From the IMG/VR virus record IMGVR_UViG_3300028925_003838, positions 1 to 37,697 of that record: a stretch of DNA of 37,697 bases, one strand, 5' to 3'. Source of the stretch: a virus. How positions within the stretch are numbered: position 1 is the first letter of the stretch; each line of letters opens with the position of its first letter. This document shows, in pieces, positions 25,443 through 32,102 of this stretch. Both the position numbers and the translations under genes were made by a program. Below the pieces are notes generated by a model. That model saw only the letters and a program-made list of their open reading frames with translations, had not been told where the DNA came from and did not search any database.

Positions 25443-26342
25443 TTAACTTGCTATGTTTCTCATACTCGTTCCCTTGTCATTAGAATTTCTTTTACTTCTA
25501 ATGTTTGGTGTTTTACAATTGTTACAACGATAGATTGGGAATTTATTAGCTGAAGTAAAATACTCATTATTAGTTTCAGTTAAATCACTCTCACCACAAT
25601 TAGGACATACATCTTCATCCATCAATACACCAAGATTTGGATGACTACGAATATATGGTCTTAATTTTAAATACAGTTGTTCTAATCCCATTACATCATG
25701 TCTATTATATTTAACCATTTCTTCTAGTCTTTTTGCATTACCTGCTTCACAATCTACCCAAAGTTGAAAATCGGTTGATAACTTATTTGGTAATTCAAAG
25801 TATTTTGTTAAAAAGTCTTGCTTATACGAGGGAGCGAAAAACTCTCTTCTTGCAACTTTTAATGTATCAATAACTTTAAAAGGACTTGGTGGTTGCATAT
25901 CCTCAGATATAAATCTCCAACGCAACTTTCTTAAATCGAATCTTTCCCCATTGTGACCTATTACAATATCAGCTTCATCAAGAAGTTTCCATATAGACTT
26001 TAAGATTCTTTTATCATTTCTATTTCTAGATTCATTTGGAGTAACTACATCTGATTGTACATTATCATCATACAACCACTTAGCTGCCCAACTAATTATA
26101 TACTGATGCTTTGTTATCTGGTGATGTTGAATGTATTGCTTGTAAGTACCCCATCCTACGAAATGGTATAAGCTTGTTTCAATATCAAATGATAATATTT
26201 TTGGGAATGTAATCTCTTCTGTGAAATCCATAGGGGTCGTAAAATGCCTCCGACATTGAGTACAACTCCATCTTTGGTTCCCTCTTCTTATTCCTTTTTT
26301 CCTCGTATGTGACGATACGCAACTTGGACATATAGGTCTCAT
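25443..26342 (-). CDS. RNase H-fold 3'-5' exonuclease with two zinc ribbons
   Basis: A 299-residue protein in three parts. Residues 5-30 form a zinc ribbon like that of IS1 InsA-type transposase accessory proteins (CPSC...CTQC, C5, C8, C27, C30, with the RRG-N-Q-R-W motif). Residues 48-230 are a DnaQ/DNA-polymerase-B-like exonuclease: LSFDIET (D53, E55), GHNGERFDL (D136), KYNRHDVMGL (Y212, D216). Residues 246-276 form a second ribbon (CPNCGE...YRCNNCK). No polymerase domain follows. It might proofread for a host polymerase or trim ends during recombination. The fusion is unusual. Confidence 0.8.
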   Translation of the reverse strand: MRPICPSCVSSHTRKKGIRRGNQRWSCTQCRRHFTTPMDFTEEITFPKILSFDIETSLYHFVGWGTYKQYIQHHQITKHQYIISWAAKWLYDDNVQSDVVTPNESRNRNDKRILKSIWKLLDEADIVIGHNGERFDLRKLRWRFISEDMQPPSPFKVIDTLKVARREFFAPSYKQDFLTKYFELPNKLSTDFQLWVDCEAGNAKRLEEMVKYNRHDVMGLEQLYLKLRPYIRSHPNLGVLMDEDVCPNCGESDLTETNNEYFTSANKFPIYRCNNCKTPNIRSKRNSNDKGTSMRNIAS

Positions 26343-26353
26343 GACTTTCCTTT

Positions 26354-27184
26354 CTAGAACAGTTGGACTTGCTCCTTTGGTTCATAATTTACTATAACTA
26401 ATTCAGTTTTTATTTCTTTTCTTTTATCTGGTGTAGTACCCGAATACTTAGTATCAATAGTTTTAATATCATAATCTTTATACAATTCCCTAATTTCAGG
26501 TTCATCATCATAGCTTACCATAAAATGTGCGCCACCTTTATCTATTGAATCAACTGATTCTTTTAAATCAACGTGAGCTTGTTCATTGAATACATTTCTA
26601 TAATAACCTTTCTTAGCAACTACATAAGGAGGGTCTAAGTACCAGAAATCTTCTTTTCTTGGACTATATCTAGTGATTAAGTCTCTAAAATCAAAGTTCT
26701 CTATTGTAACATTGTTTAATTTGTTTCTTGATAATCTCAATTCCTCTTCGACATTTATATTGTAATTCTTTTTTGAATCCTTAGAAAATGAACTACCAAG
26801 CATACTATTAAATGAGTTGTTAACTATAAAAAAGTATTGAGCCGCTCTTTCTGGATTAGGTATGTCTATCTTCCCTTCTTTTATATTTTCTGAAAACTCA
26901 TCAAACAAAGTTCTGCTTTTTGGATACCAATATATATATCTTTTAAGTTCTTCAAACTCTTTGAGTACACAAATATACAAATTTACTATGTCATTATCAA
27001 GGTCGTTTAATACGTTCCATTCTACTTTTTCTTTCCTGAAGAACATAGAGGCGCCACCAGCGAACACCTCTATATACCTACTGTGAGGGGGAATCATTTC
27101 AATAAGCCTTTTGCTCATTGTAAATTTACCCCCATAGTAAGGCATCACCACAGGGCAATTAACATCCACTAGGCTCTTGCCCAT
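26354..27184 (-). CDS. Dam-type (D12 class) DNA adenine N6-methyltransferase
   Basis: A 276-residue protein with the D12-class signature: an N-terminal PYYGGKFTMSKRLIEMIP, the SAM-binding motif EVFAGGASMFFRK (residues 39-51), NDLDNDIVNLY, and the catalytic DPPY (D184-Y187, in FWYLDPPYVVAKKGYY). All key positions are intact. Such enzymes methylate adenine, usually in short palindromes such as GATC, and protect phage DNA from host restriction or time its functions. No cognate restriction enzyme is encoded nearby, so this is an orphan methylase. It overlaps the DUF932 gene by 16 bases. Confidence 0.9.
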   Translation of the reverse strand: MGKSLVDVNCPVVMPYYGGKFTMSKRLIEMIPPHSRYIEVFAGGASMFFRKEKVEWNVLNDLDNDIVNLYICVLKEFEELKRYIYWYPKSRTLFDEFSENIKEGKIDIPNPERAAQYFFIVNNSFNSMLGSSFSKDSKKNYNINVEEELRLSRNKLNNVTIENFDFRDLITRYSPRKEDFWYLDPPYVVAKKGYYRNVFNEQAHVDLKESVDSIDKGGAHFMVSYDDEPEIRELYKDYDIKTIDTKYSGTTPDKRKEIKTELVIVNYEPKEQVQLF

Positions 27185-27927
27185 TTAGATATATTTGGGT
27201 ATATCTTAGTTTCTAATTGATGAGTAGAATTGTAATTCCTATTCATTTTATGACTACTTATATATGTTGCTACATTAAATAAATCCCAATAGTTTTTAGG
27301 ATTATTTGCAATCATATACTGAGTAATAAACTCATTCATTGTGGAAGGGAATAGTTTTATCAACTCTACTATATGCCTTTGTTGTAGTTCAGTTTCTTTA
27401 AGTACAGGGAACTCTTCTCCTACTTCTCTTGCTTGTATAATAGTTTTCTCAATAGACTCATCTAATTTATCTAAATTAATATTGCCAATATTATGTTTAT
27501 AATTATACCTATCAATAGTAGTACCTATAATCATTCCATTGCTACAAACTAATCTAAATGCACCTGAAAGAATGTGTACTTGAGATGTTCCATCATAACT
27601 ATTTTTAATTATAATCTCAGGATTCAGGGTGTCACCTTCACTAATGTCTATTTTAACATCTGGAATAATCCACTTCCATGTTGTCTTCTGACCACCACCA
27701 AAAGTAACTGCTTCTTTTAATTGAGCATTGTGTTGTTTTAGTATTGGTTCTGCTGTATTTACTATCTCTCTGTTGTCTACTAACTTATAATCGTCAGTCA
27801 TACAACTAAGTATTTTACCAGTATCTTCTCGTACTATGAATTTATATCCAGTATTATCTTTGTAATTAAATCCTTTGCCAATTATGGCAGGTACTTCTTT
27901 TACTGGAAATAGTGTTTGTTCAATCAT
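27169..27927 (-). CDS. DUF932 (phage/plasmid-related) family protein
   Basis: A 252-residue protein matching the DUF932/TIGR03299 pattern: the N-terminal YKFIVREDTGKILSCMTDDY, KLVDNREIVNTAEP and the central SYDGTSQVHILSGAFRLVCS, NGMIIGT. These proteins are frequent in phages and plasmids. Their biochemical role is not established, though they often sit near recombination and DNA-modification genes, as here. It overlaps both neighbours (methylase and the zinc-finger gene), so it is embedded in the early operon. Confidence 0.8.
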   Translation of the reverse strand: MIEQTLFPVKEVPAIIGKGFNYKDNTGYKFIVREDTGKILSCMTDDYKLVDNREIVNTAEPILKQHNAQLKEAVTFGGGQKTTWKWIIPDVKIDISEGDTLNPEIIIKNSYDGTSQVHILSGAFRLVCSNGMIIGTTIDRYNYKHNIGNINLDKLDESIEKTIIQAREVGEEFPVLKETELQQRHIVELIKLFPSTMNEFITQYMIANNPKNYWDLFNVATYISSHKMNRNYNSTHQLETKIYPNISKWARA

Positions 27928-28327
27928 TTGTGTTCCTTTCTAAATTGATTATCTTTGGAGATATTCCCTTTGAACGTCTCTCATTCTTTGACATTACCTT
28001 GTTGTTTTTATTGTGATTTAATATTATATTCTTTAAATAAGCTAATCCCTTACCAGACAAATAATGATTATCCATTATATATCTATTAATAGACCATTTG
28101 ATTGCTATTTCTCCTACATCCGATATGGCTTGTAAGAATTTGTATTGTGAATCTCTGTCTCTATCTGATGGTATGTTTTTATTAATTAATAAGAATACTT
28201 TTCTTAATATATCTTTAGTACTTTTATTTCTTTTAGCTATTAATCTTTCTATTTCTTTGCTAGCGTTATATGTCTGGTTATATATGTATCCGCAGCAAGG
28301 GCATTTAAGATTTTGAACCTTTTTCAT
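27920..28327 (-). CDS. Single-CxxC helical early protein
   Basis: A 135-residue basic protein with one N-terminal Cys pair cluster (LKCPCCGYIYNQTYNASKEI), then a helical core including FLLINKNIPSDRDRDSQYKF, LQAISDVGEIAIKW and a Lys-rich end. The lone CPCCGY cannot form a full zinc site without a partner chain or dimerisation. The core has the look of a small DNA-binding initiator or helicase-loader-like protein, but this is only an impression. It overlaps the upstream gene by 23 bases. Confidence 0.6.
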   Translation of the reverse strand: MKKVQNLKCPCCGYIYNQTYNASKEIERLIAKRNKSTKDILRKVFLLINKNIPSDRDRDSQYKFLQAISDVGEIAIKWSINRYIMDNHYLSGKGLAYLKNIILNHNKNNKVMSKNERRSKGISPKIINLERNTND

Positions 28328-28523
28328 TTAACCACTCCTTATTATATTTATCAGCGGTAGTTGGTTCGCTACTTTTTATCCAACTTATCAACCTATCAAC
28401 CTCACTCATTATCCAATTAACGCCTGGTTTATTAAGGCACTCATTGCACATTTTCTCGTCTGTGTCTCCATCGGTATCATCGTAAAGATTCTCACATTCA
28501 ATGCACGTATATTCTTCACTCAT
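28305..28523 (-). CDS. Small acidic zinc-finger protein
   Basis: A 72-residue protein with four cysteines in a zinc-ribbon spacing: YTCIECENLYDDTDGDTDEK followed by MCNECLNKPG. The C-terminal half is a helix with a Trp pair. The knuckle C-x2-C ... C-x2-C would bind one zinc and probably a nucleic acid or a protein partner. Function unknown; the ribosome binding site is AAGGAG with an in-frame stop of the upstream gene two bases away. Confidence 0.65.
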   Translation of the reverse strand: MSEEYTCIECENLYDDTDGDTDEKMCNECLNKPGVNWIMSEVDRLISWIKSSEPTTADKYNKEWLNEKGSKS

Positions 28524-28524
28524 T

Positions 28525-28692
28525 TTATTTCTCCTTTTTTTCTTTATCTTCTTTTATTTCTTTAGCTGCTTTCATAAATTCATTTGCACCTATCCTAGCA
28601 GCTCCTTTACTCATTTTGCATTCTAATAAATCTAATAGTTCTCCTTTTTTATTATTCATAGCCATGTCATAAATTTCACCTAGTTTACTCAT
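28525..28692 (-). CDS. 55-residue charged early protein
   Basis: This frame encodes MSKLGEIYDMAMNNKKGELL, then a helical section with KMSKGAARIGANEFMKAAKE and a Lys/Glu-rich end. It begins one base after the upstream gene's stop and ends one base before the next start, exactly filling a 170-base gap, and its stop region supplies the AAGGAG site of the next gene. The fit and composition support a real gene. Function unknown. Confidence 0.6.
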   Translation of the reverse strand: MSKLGEIYDMAMNNKKGELLDLLECKMSKGAARIGANEFMKAAKEIKEDKEKKEK

Positions 28693-28693
28693 A

Positions 28694-28894
28694 TTATTTT
28701 TCCTTTTTTTTATAATATATGTTTGTTAGCATTTTATTCACATCTTCAACGTGATTCATACATGAATGTCCAATTATTGTTTTTTTATAAATGAACTCAT
28801 ATAGAGCTTGATTAAAACATGAATGATATTTGCAAAAGTCTGGGAATACCTTGATTATTTTTATACTATTTTCTACTGTTCTTTGATTCTCCAT
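28694..28894 (-). CDS. Small Cys/His zinc-binding protein
   Basis: A 66-residue protein with the pattern FCKYHSCFNQALYEF...GHSCMNH, that is C-x4-C-x18-C-x2-H, a zinc-finger arrangement that occurs in many small phage proteins (a 'C-x4-C...A' hairpin followed by 'C-x2-H'). It overlaps the preceding gene by 29 bases in another frame. Its likely role is nucleic-acid or protein binding, with no specific assignment. Confidence 0.6.
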   Translation of the reverse strand: MENQRTVENSIKIIKVFPDFCKYHSCFNQALYEFIYKKTIIGHSCMNHVEDVNKMLTNIYYKKKEK

Positions 28895-29078
28895 CCAGTC
28901 TTTCCTTTGTTGTTCTAAGATAATCCTTATACCCAGCTGTTCCTTTTATGGCCCACCATCCATTACCATTTTCTTTAAATAGATTATCTCTATCTTTTAA
29001 CCACTTTAAATCTTCAGGAGCATCCTTTTTATAATTCCATCCTTTTCTACATTTATTCCAGTCCGTGATTGTTCTCAT
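28866..29078 (-). CDS. Small Trp-rich early protein
   Basis: A 70-residue basic protein with five tryptophans (WNKCRKGWNYKK, LKWLKDR, NGWWAIKGTAGYKDYL). No motif was recognised. The clear aromatic and basic pattern indicates a folded protein, not a random frame. It begins directly after the stop of the upstream gene and overlaps the downstream one. Confidence 0.6.
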   Translation of the reverse strand: MRTITDWNKCRKGWNYKKDAPEDLKWLKDRDNLFKENGNGWWAIKGTAGYKDYLRTTKERLDGESKNSRK

Positions 29079-29387
29079 TTAATCTCCCAGTTTTATCTCA
29101 ACAACTTCTGTTCTCAATGCAATAGACTTTTTACCTAAGTAATAATCCTTATCTTTGTCAGGAAACTTAGAGTCCATTATTATTACTTTAGCAGCAGTTG
29201 GAGTTTTTTCAATTAATATACCATTGAGTAGGAATACGTTAAACAAAGAACCTATTTTTAAATTCTCTAAGTATTTCTTTCCTTTTGATACCTTACACTT
29301 AAAGCCATTCTTTAAAGCTTTCTTTACTAAACTTTTAGTCGTCGCATACTTCACATTTTGCTTGTGGTTCGTTATCTTTTTTATCAT
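29079..29387 (-). CDS. Small beta-rich early protein
   Basis: A 102-residue basic protein. Its second half looks like a small beta barrel (GSLFNVFLLNGILIEKTPTA, AKVIIMDSKFPDKDKDYYLG), perhaps OB- or SH3-like. The ATG at 29387 overlaps the upstream gene by 53 bases; a later GTG in frame near 29354 could be the true start. Function is unknown. Confidence 0.55.
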   Translation of the reverse strand: MIKKITNHKQNVKYATTKSLVKKALKNGFKCKVSKGKKYLENLKIGSLFNVFLLNGILIEKTPTAAKVIIMDSKFPDKDKDYYLGKKSIALRTEVVEIKLGD

Positions 29388-29586
29388 TAGTATAATCTCT
29401 TTTCTTTTCTTTTAATTGATATTTTATACCTTCAACTTCTTTTAACAACATTTCGTATGGTTTTTTCCAACTTCCATTAGTTTCAGTAGGTACTTTTACA
29501 CTTGTTGTCATATATAGACTATTTACTAAACATTCTATTTCTGCCTCTGAAAATTTAATTAATGCTGTTCCTTGTTTACTTGCCAT
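29335..29586 (-). CDS. Small early protein with C-terminal Cys pair
   Basis: An 83-residue protein with a helical body (IKFSEAEIECLVNSLYMTTS; YEMLLKEVEGIKYQLKEKKR) and a charged tail ending in CEVCDD. The N-terminal half has the look of short phage helical proteins that bind partner proteins. It overlaps the next gene upstream by 11 bases. Unknown function. Confidence 0.6.
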   Translation of the reverse strand: MASKQGTALIKFSEAEIECLVNSLYMTTSVKVPTETNGSWKKPYEMLLKEVEGIKYQLKEKKRDYTNDKKDNEPQAKCEVCDD

Positions 29587-29851
29587 GATTGTAATCCTTA
29601 ATTATGTATGATGTTAAATTTCCGCAGTCACTATCTTCTGTATAGAATCCATCTAATTTACAGCCAGAGAATTTCTCTACATACTTAATATCTTTAGAAT
29701 TTATATTTACCCAATATCCATATCTTAATTCACGGTTATTTTCACTACCTCTAAAGCATAATTTGTCTCTATGGTATCCTCGCATAACTAGCAATAGTTT
29801 TATTTTATTCTCTATTGAAGTTTTGCAAGGATACATTTCTTCCCAAGTCAT
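29576..29851 (-). CDS. Small early protein, unknown
   Basis: A 91-residue protein with a helical N-terminus (SIENKIKLLLVMRGYHRDKL) and an aromatic/charged beta-like section (ELRYGYWVNINSKDIKYVEK) containing scattered cysteines (CKT, LCF, GCK, DCG). It overlaps both neighbours by a few bases (ATGA with the upstream gene). No family recognised. Confidence 0.6.
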   Translation of the reverse strand: MTWEEMYPCKTSIENKIKLLLVMRGYHRDKLCFRGSENNRELRYGYWVNINSKDIKYVEKFSGCKLDGFYTEDSDCGNLTSYIIKDYNHGK

Positions 29852-30048
29852 GCTAGTTTGTAAACAGCAAATTTCTTCTTACCATTAGTTCCTACATTTG
29901 TTCTTATTTTCCAGCCTTCTTTCTTTAAGTCAAATACAACAGCTGCCAATCTAAAGCAACCATAGTTTTGTAAAGCTGTTAATGGTGTAATTCCATTACC
30001 GTCTTGTAAGTGTTTTAATATATTCTGTTTTTGTGTTCCTGTTTCCAT
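29848..30048 (-). CDS. Small winged-helix/HTH DNA-binding protein
   Basis: A 66-residue protein matching a common phage helix-turn-helix type: QKQNILKHLQDGNGITPLTA, LQNYGCFRLAAVVFDLKKEG and WKIRTNVGTNGKKKFAVYKL. The 'I-T-P-L-x-A-L-x-x-Y-G-C-F-R-L-A-A' helix pair followed by a beta wing is characteristic. These proteins are thought to bind DNA, as regulators or NinH-like accessories. A TAGGAG site precedes the ATG, and the structured element at 30076-30159 lies just upstream in its leader, so it may be regulated post-transcriptionally. Confidence 0.75.
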   Translation of the reverse strand: METGTQKQNILKHLQDGNGITPLTALQNYGCFRLAAVVFDLKKEGWKIRTNVGTNGKKKFAVYKLA

Positions 30049-30075
30049 AATTAACTCCTATTTGTTATTAATTAA

Positions 30076-30159
30076 TATAGTCGCGACAGCCTGAGATAAC
30101 TCAATCTTGCCAACCAAGACAAAATCAAATTACTTTCTCCATCATTCGTCACGACTATA
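30076..30159 (-). ncRNA. Candidate three-way-junction RNA element in early operon
   Basis: In the leftward transcript, TATAGTCGTGAC pairs with GTCGCGACTATA to give a closing stem of 12 pairs that is perfect if one G-U is allowed; on the other strand the same position is a C-A mismatch, so the RNA is probably leftward. Inside are two clean hairpins: TCTTG-GTTGG-CAAGA and TGAG-TTAT-CTCA. Together they make a compact multi-helix junction of about 84 nt in a 124-base non-coding gap between the SSB and HTH genes. TTAATTAAT-like repeats flank it on both sides. It could be a riboswitch-like leader, a small RNA, or a DNA cruciform or origin element. No known class was recognised. Confidence 0.5.
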
Positions 30160-30172
30160 CATTATTGATTAA

Positions 30173-30742
30173 TTAAAATGGTAAATCTGATTCCATTTCA
30201 TCTTCTGATAAAGCAATACCATCTTTCCAAGGTGTTACACTACTAATTTGCATGGTTCTTTTGGTTTCACCATCTTTTTCATATTCATTAGTAATAACAG
30301 TTGCTAAACATGGTTTGCCTACAACATCTTCTGTTTCTATTTCATCTAGTATGATATTTTCTTCATCATTTCTAAATTCAACACCTAGACTTTCACAGAA
30401 ATCCTTGTATGTTCTATTTTTCCATCTTTCTTCTTTAACTGGGTCTGGAGTAAACCATATTCCTTTACTGAAAAACTTTTTACCAACAAAAGCTTTACCA
30501 GATTGCAATACAGTATTACCATCTTCATCCCTAGCTTTTACATACCATCCAGTTCCATCACTAACCATCTTAGCAAATTTAAGACTACTAACTTCATCAG
30601 CTACTTTAAACTGAAAGTTAAAAACCTTATTGCCATTGTATTCTCTTGAATTGACAGCTATAACGTGACAGGGATAAATTCCTTCTGGACTTGGAACAAA
30701 TCCATCGGTCATTTCGTTGTAAGTTGTTTTTGTTTCAATCAT
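30173..30742 (-). CDS. Single-stranded DNA-binding protein (DUF669-like/OB fold)
   Basis: A 189-residue protein. Its N-terminal half starts with EMTDGFVPSPEGIYPCHVIA followed by NKVFNFQFKVADE, the pattern of phage ssDNA-binding proteins that begin with a short beta barrel. The middle region contains KNRTYKDFCESLGVEFRND. The C-terminus is acidic and ends DEMESDLPF, closely matching the conserved SSB tip (D-D-I/L-P-F) through which SSB recruits replication and repair enzymes. It is encoded directly upstream of the HTH gene and downstream of the annealing module, as in many phage recombination operons. The OB-fold assignment is by pattern; the acidic tip is the strongest evidence. Confidence 0.75.
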   Translation of the reverse strand: MIETKTTYNEMTDGFVPSPEGIYPCHVIAVNSREYNGNKVFNFQFKVADEVSSLKFAKMVSDGTGWYVKARDEDGNTVLQSGKAFVGKKFFSKGIWFTPDPVKEERWKNRTYKDFCESLGVEFRNDEENIILDEIETEDVVGKPCLATVITNEYEKDGETKRTMQISSVTPWKDGIALSEDEMESDLPF

Positions 30743-31050
30743 TTACTTTTATTTCCTTTTGTTTTTGTGTTAATATTAATCATTTGTTCTTTATTTACGG
30801 TATGTCTAATGATAAGATTGTTCATTTCTTCTCTTAGATTACTCATATCAGTTGAATATTTATTTCCATTCAATCCTCTAAAATAAAATATTGGTGTTAC
30901 CCAATTTCCATTTTCTGTAGATATATATCTCTCACTTGAGTTTGTTCTTGTAGATACTATACCATTCTTTTGTAGTGTTGCTAATGTTTCTTCTGTTATT
31001 ACACCACTATCTTTTAAATCATTAGCTTGTTTTACTGTTAGTTTACCCAT
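30739..31050 (-). CDS. Early protein, unknown, possible small helical DNA-binding domain
   Basis: A 103-residue protein beginning GKLTVKQANDLKDSGVITEE, a helix-rich start reminiscent of small HTH-like or SAP-like motifs, followed by a Tyr/Trp-containing middle (GNWVTPIFYFRGLNGNKYST) and a Lys/Asn-rich tail. It overlaps the SSB gene by four bases. Function unknown; probably part of the recombination set by position. Confidence 0.6.
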   Translation of the reverse strand: MGKLTVKQANDLKDSGVITEETLATLQKNGIVSTRTNSSERYISTENGNWVTPIFYFRGLNGNKYSTDMSNLREEMNNLIIRHTVNKEQMININTKTKGNKSK

Positions 31051-31052
31051 TA

Positions 31053-31322
31053 TTACTCCCTATTCCATCCAGATTGCTGTTGAGCAACAGGATTCATTTT
31101 GGTTTCTTCTTCTAATATAAAACTATGAAAACTAGGATTAACACTAATCTGTTTGTCTTCATCAGTTCTAAAAACCATCATTGGTTTACCATTTAATTGC
31201 TTCAATCCTACAAATGATACTTTCTTAAACTCTTTACCATCGTTAGTACCTATTGTATATTGACATCCTTCAATTAAAATATTTTCATCATATGAACTAT
31301 TATTCATTTTTAACTCTCCCAT
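31053..31322 (-). CDS. Small beta-rich early protein
   Basis: An 89-residue protein with a central beta-rich stretch (CQYTIGTNDGKEFKKVSFVG, LKQLNGKPMMVFRTDEDKQI). It shares one base (TAATG) with the Rad52-like gene stop. The strands suggest a small OB/SH3-like barrel, so it may assist single-strand DNA handling, but no family was recognised. The start could also be an internal ATG five codons downstream. Confidence 0.55.
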   Translation of the reverse strand: MGELKMNNSSYDENILIEGCQYTIGTNDGKEFKKVSFVGLKQLNGKPMMVFRTDEDKQISVNPSFHSFILEEETKMNPVAQQQSGWNRE

Positions 31323-31924
31323 TATTTTATTTGTCTTTTTAATTTTGCTAATGCTCCTCTGTAATTAATACCATGTATAATACCATCATTAATATAGTCT
31401 TTTATCTCTTGGTGTTTATCAGCAGATATTTTATTAGCAGTTATTAACAATTCATCTATTTCTTCTTCAGTTAGTTCTGCATCTTCTACTTGGTTGCGAT
31501 ATACATCATCACATATATTCATATACATATTAAAAGCTTTCTTAATACAATCAGTATTAGCTGCTTTAATATCATTACCTAAATCTACATACTCAGTTGT
31601 TCCTCTTTTCTTTTGAACTCTATGAGACGCTGTTGCATCGCCTTCTCTCCATACTCCATTATCAAACCATTTAAGTCTACCATGAACAACATAAGCTTCT
31701 GTCCCAGCGAACTCAGTTTTAATAACAGTCCAACTCCAGCCTGGAAATTCTCTATCTGCAACATCTCTCATTACAGAATATTCTACATAATCCATTCCCA
31801 TCTTTTGTTTAATAAAAGCTTTAGGAGTTTTAATATTACTAACTTTCTTATGATGTTTGGTTATTTCACTAAGAGCTTTATTTATAGTTATCATATCTTC
31901 TTTAGTAGTTGATATTTCATTCAT
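31322..31924 (-). CDS. Rad52/Sak-like single-strand annealing protein
   Basis: A 200-residue protein whose core (about residues 35-150) matches the Rad52/Sak-type annealing fold: KQKMGMDYVEYSVMRDVADR, FPGWSWTVIKTEFAGTEAYV, VHGRLKWFDNGVWREGDATA, SHRVQKKRGTTEYVDLGNDI, KAANTDCIKKAFNMYMNICDD. The 'G-A-x-x-x-x-V ... G-x-A ... N-x-x-K-A-A-x-T-D-x-x-K-R/K-A' run is the hallmark. Such proteins form rings that anneal complementary single strands. The nearby Cas4/RecB-like nuclease and SSB complete a typical phage annealing recombinase module, likely for repair and concatemer formation. Confidence 0.85.
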   Translation of the reverse strand: MNEISTTKEDMITINKALSEITKHHKKVSNIKTPKAFIKQKMGMDYVEYSVMRDVADREFPGWSWTVIKTEFAGTEAYVVHGRLKWFDNGVWREGDATASHRVQKKRGTTEYVDLGNDIKAANTDCIKKAFNMYMNICDDVYRNQVEDAELTEEEIDELLITANKISADKHQEIKDYINDGIIHGINYRGALAKLKRQIK

Positions 31925-32093
31925 TGTTTTCTTCCTTTAATATATTTTTTATCTTTTTCCACAATCCTTCTGGAGTCTTTGAAGTGATACTTTTATTTTT
32001 ATAAGTAAAAGCATAAAATCCTCCAAGAACATTTACATATCTTGATTCAAATTCAAACCTTTGACGTTCTTTATCATACTTATCAATTAACAT
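31917..32093 (-). CDS. 58-residue early protein between nuclease and annealing gene
   Basis: This frame encodes MLIDKYDKERQRFEFESRYV, a middle NVLGGFYAFTYKNKSITSKT and ends PEGLWKKIKNILKEENNE. Its start lies behind AAGGAGAAAATATG and its stop overlaps the Rad52-like start by eight bases. The fit into the gap and the good site support a real gene. Its basic, aromatic composition suggests a nucleic-acid or protein-binding accessory of the recombination module. Confidence 0.6.
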   Translation of the reverse strand: MLIDKYDKERQRFEFESRYVNVLGGFYAFTYKNKSITSKTPEGLWKKIKNILKEENNE

Positions 32094-32102
32094 ATTTTCT
32101 CC

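Noticed and set aside
25443-26342. Insertion sequence because of the InsA-like zinc ribbon
   Set aside because: There are no terminal inverted repeats, target duplications or transposase catalytic domain; the ribbon is fused to an exonuclease core.
30081-30110. Hammerhead ribozyme core in the structured element
   Set aside because: CTGAGAT resembles CTGANGA but position G8 is wrong and the GAAA element is not in place.
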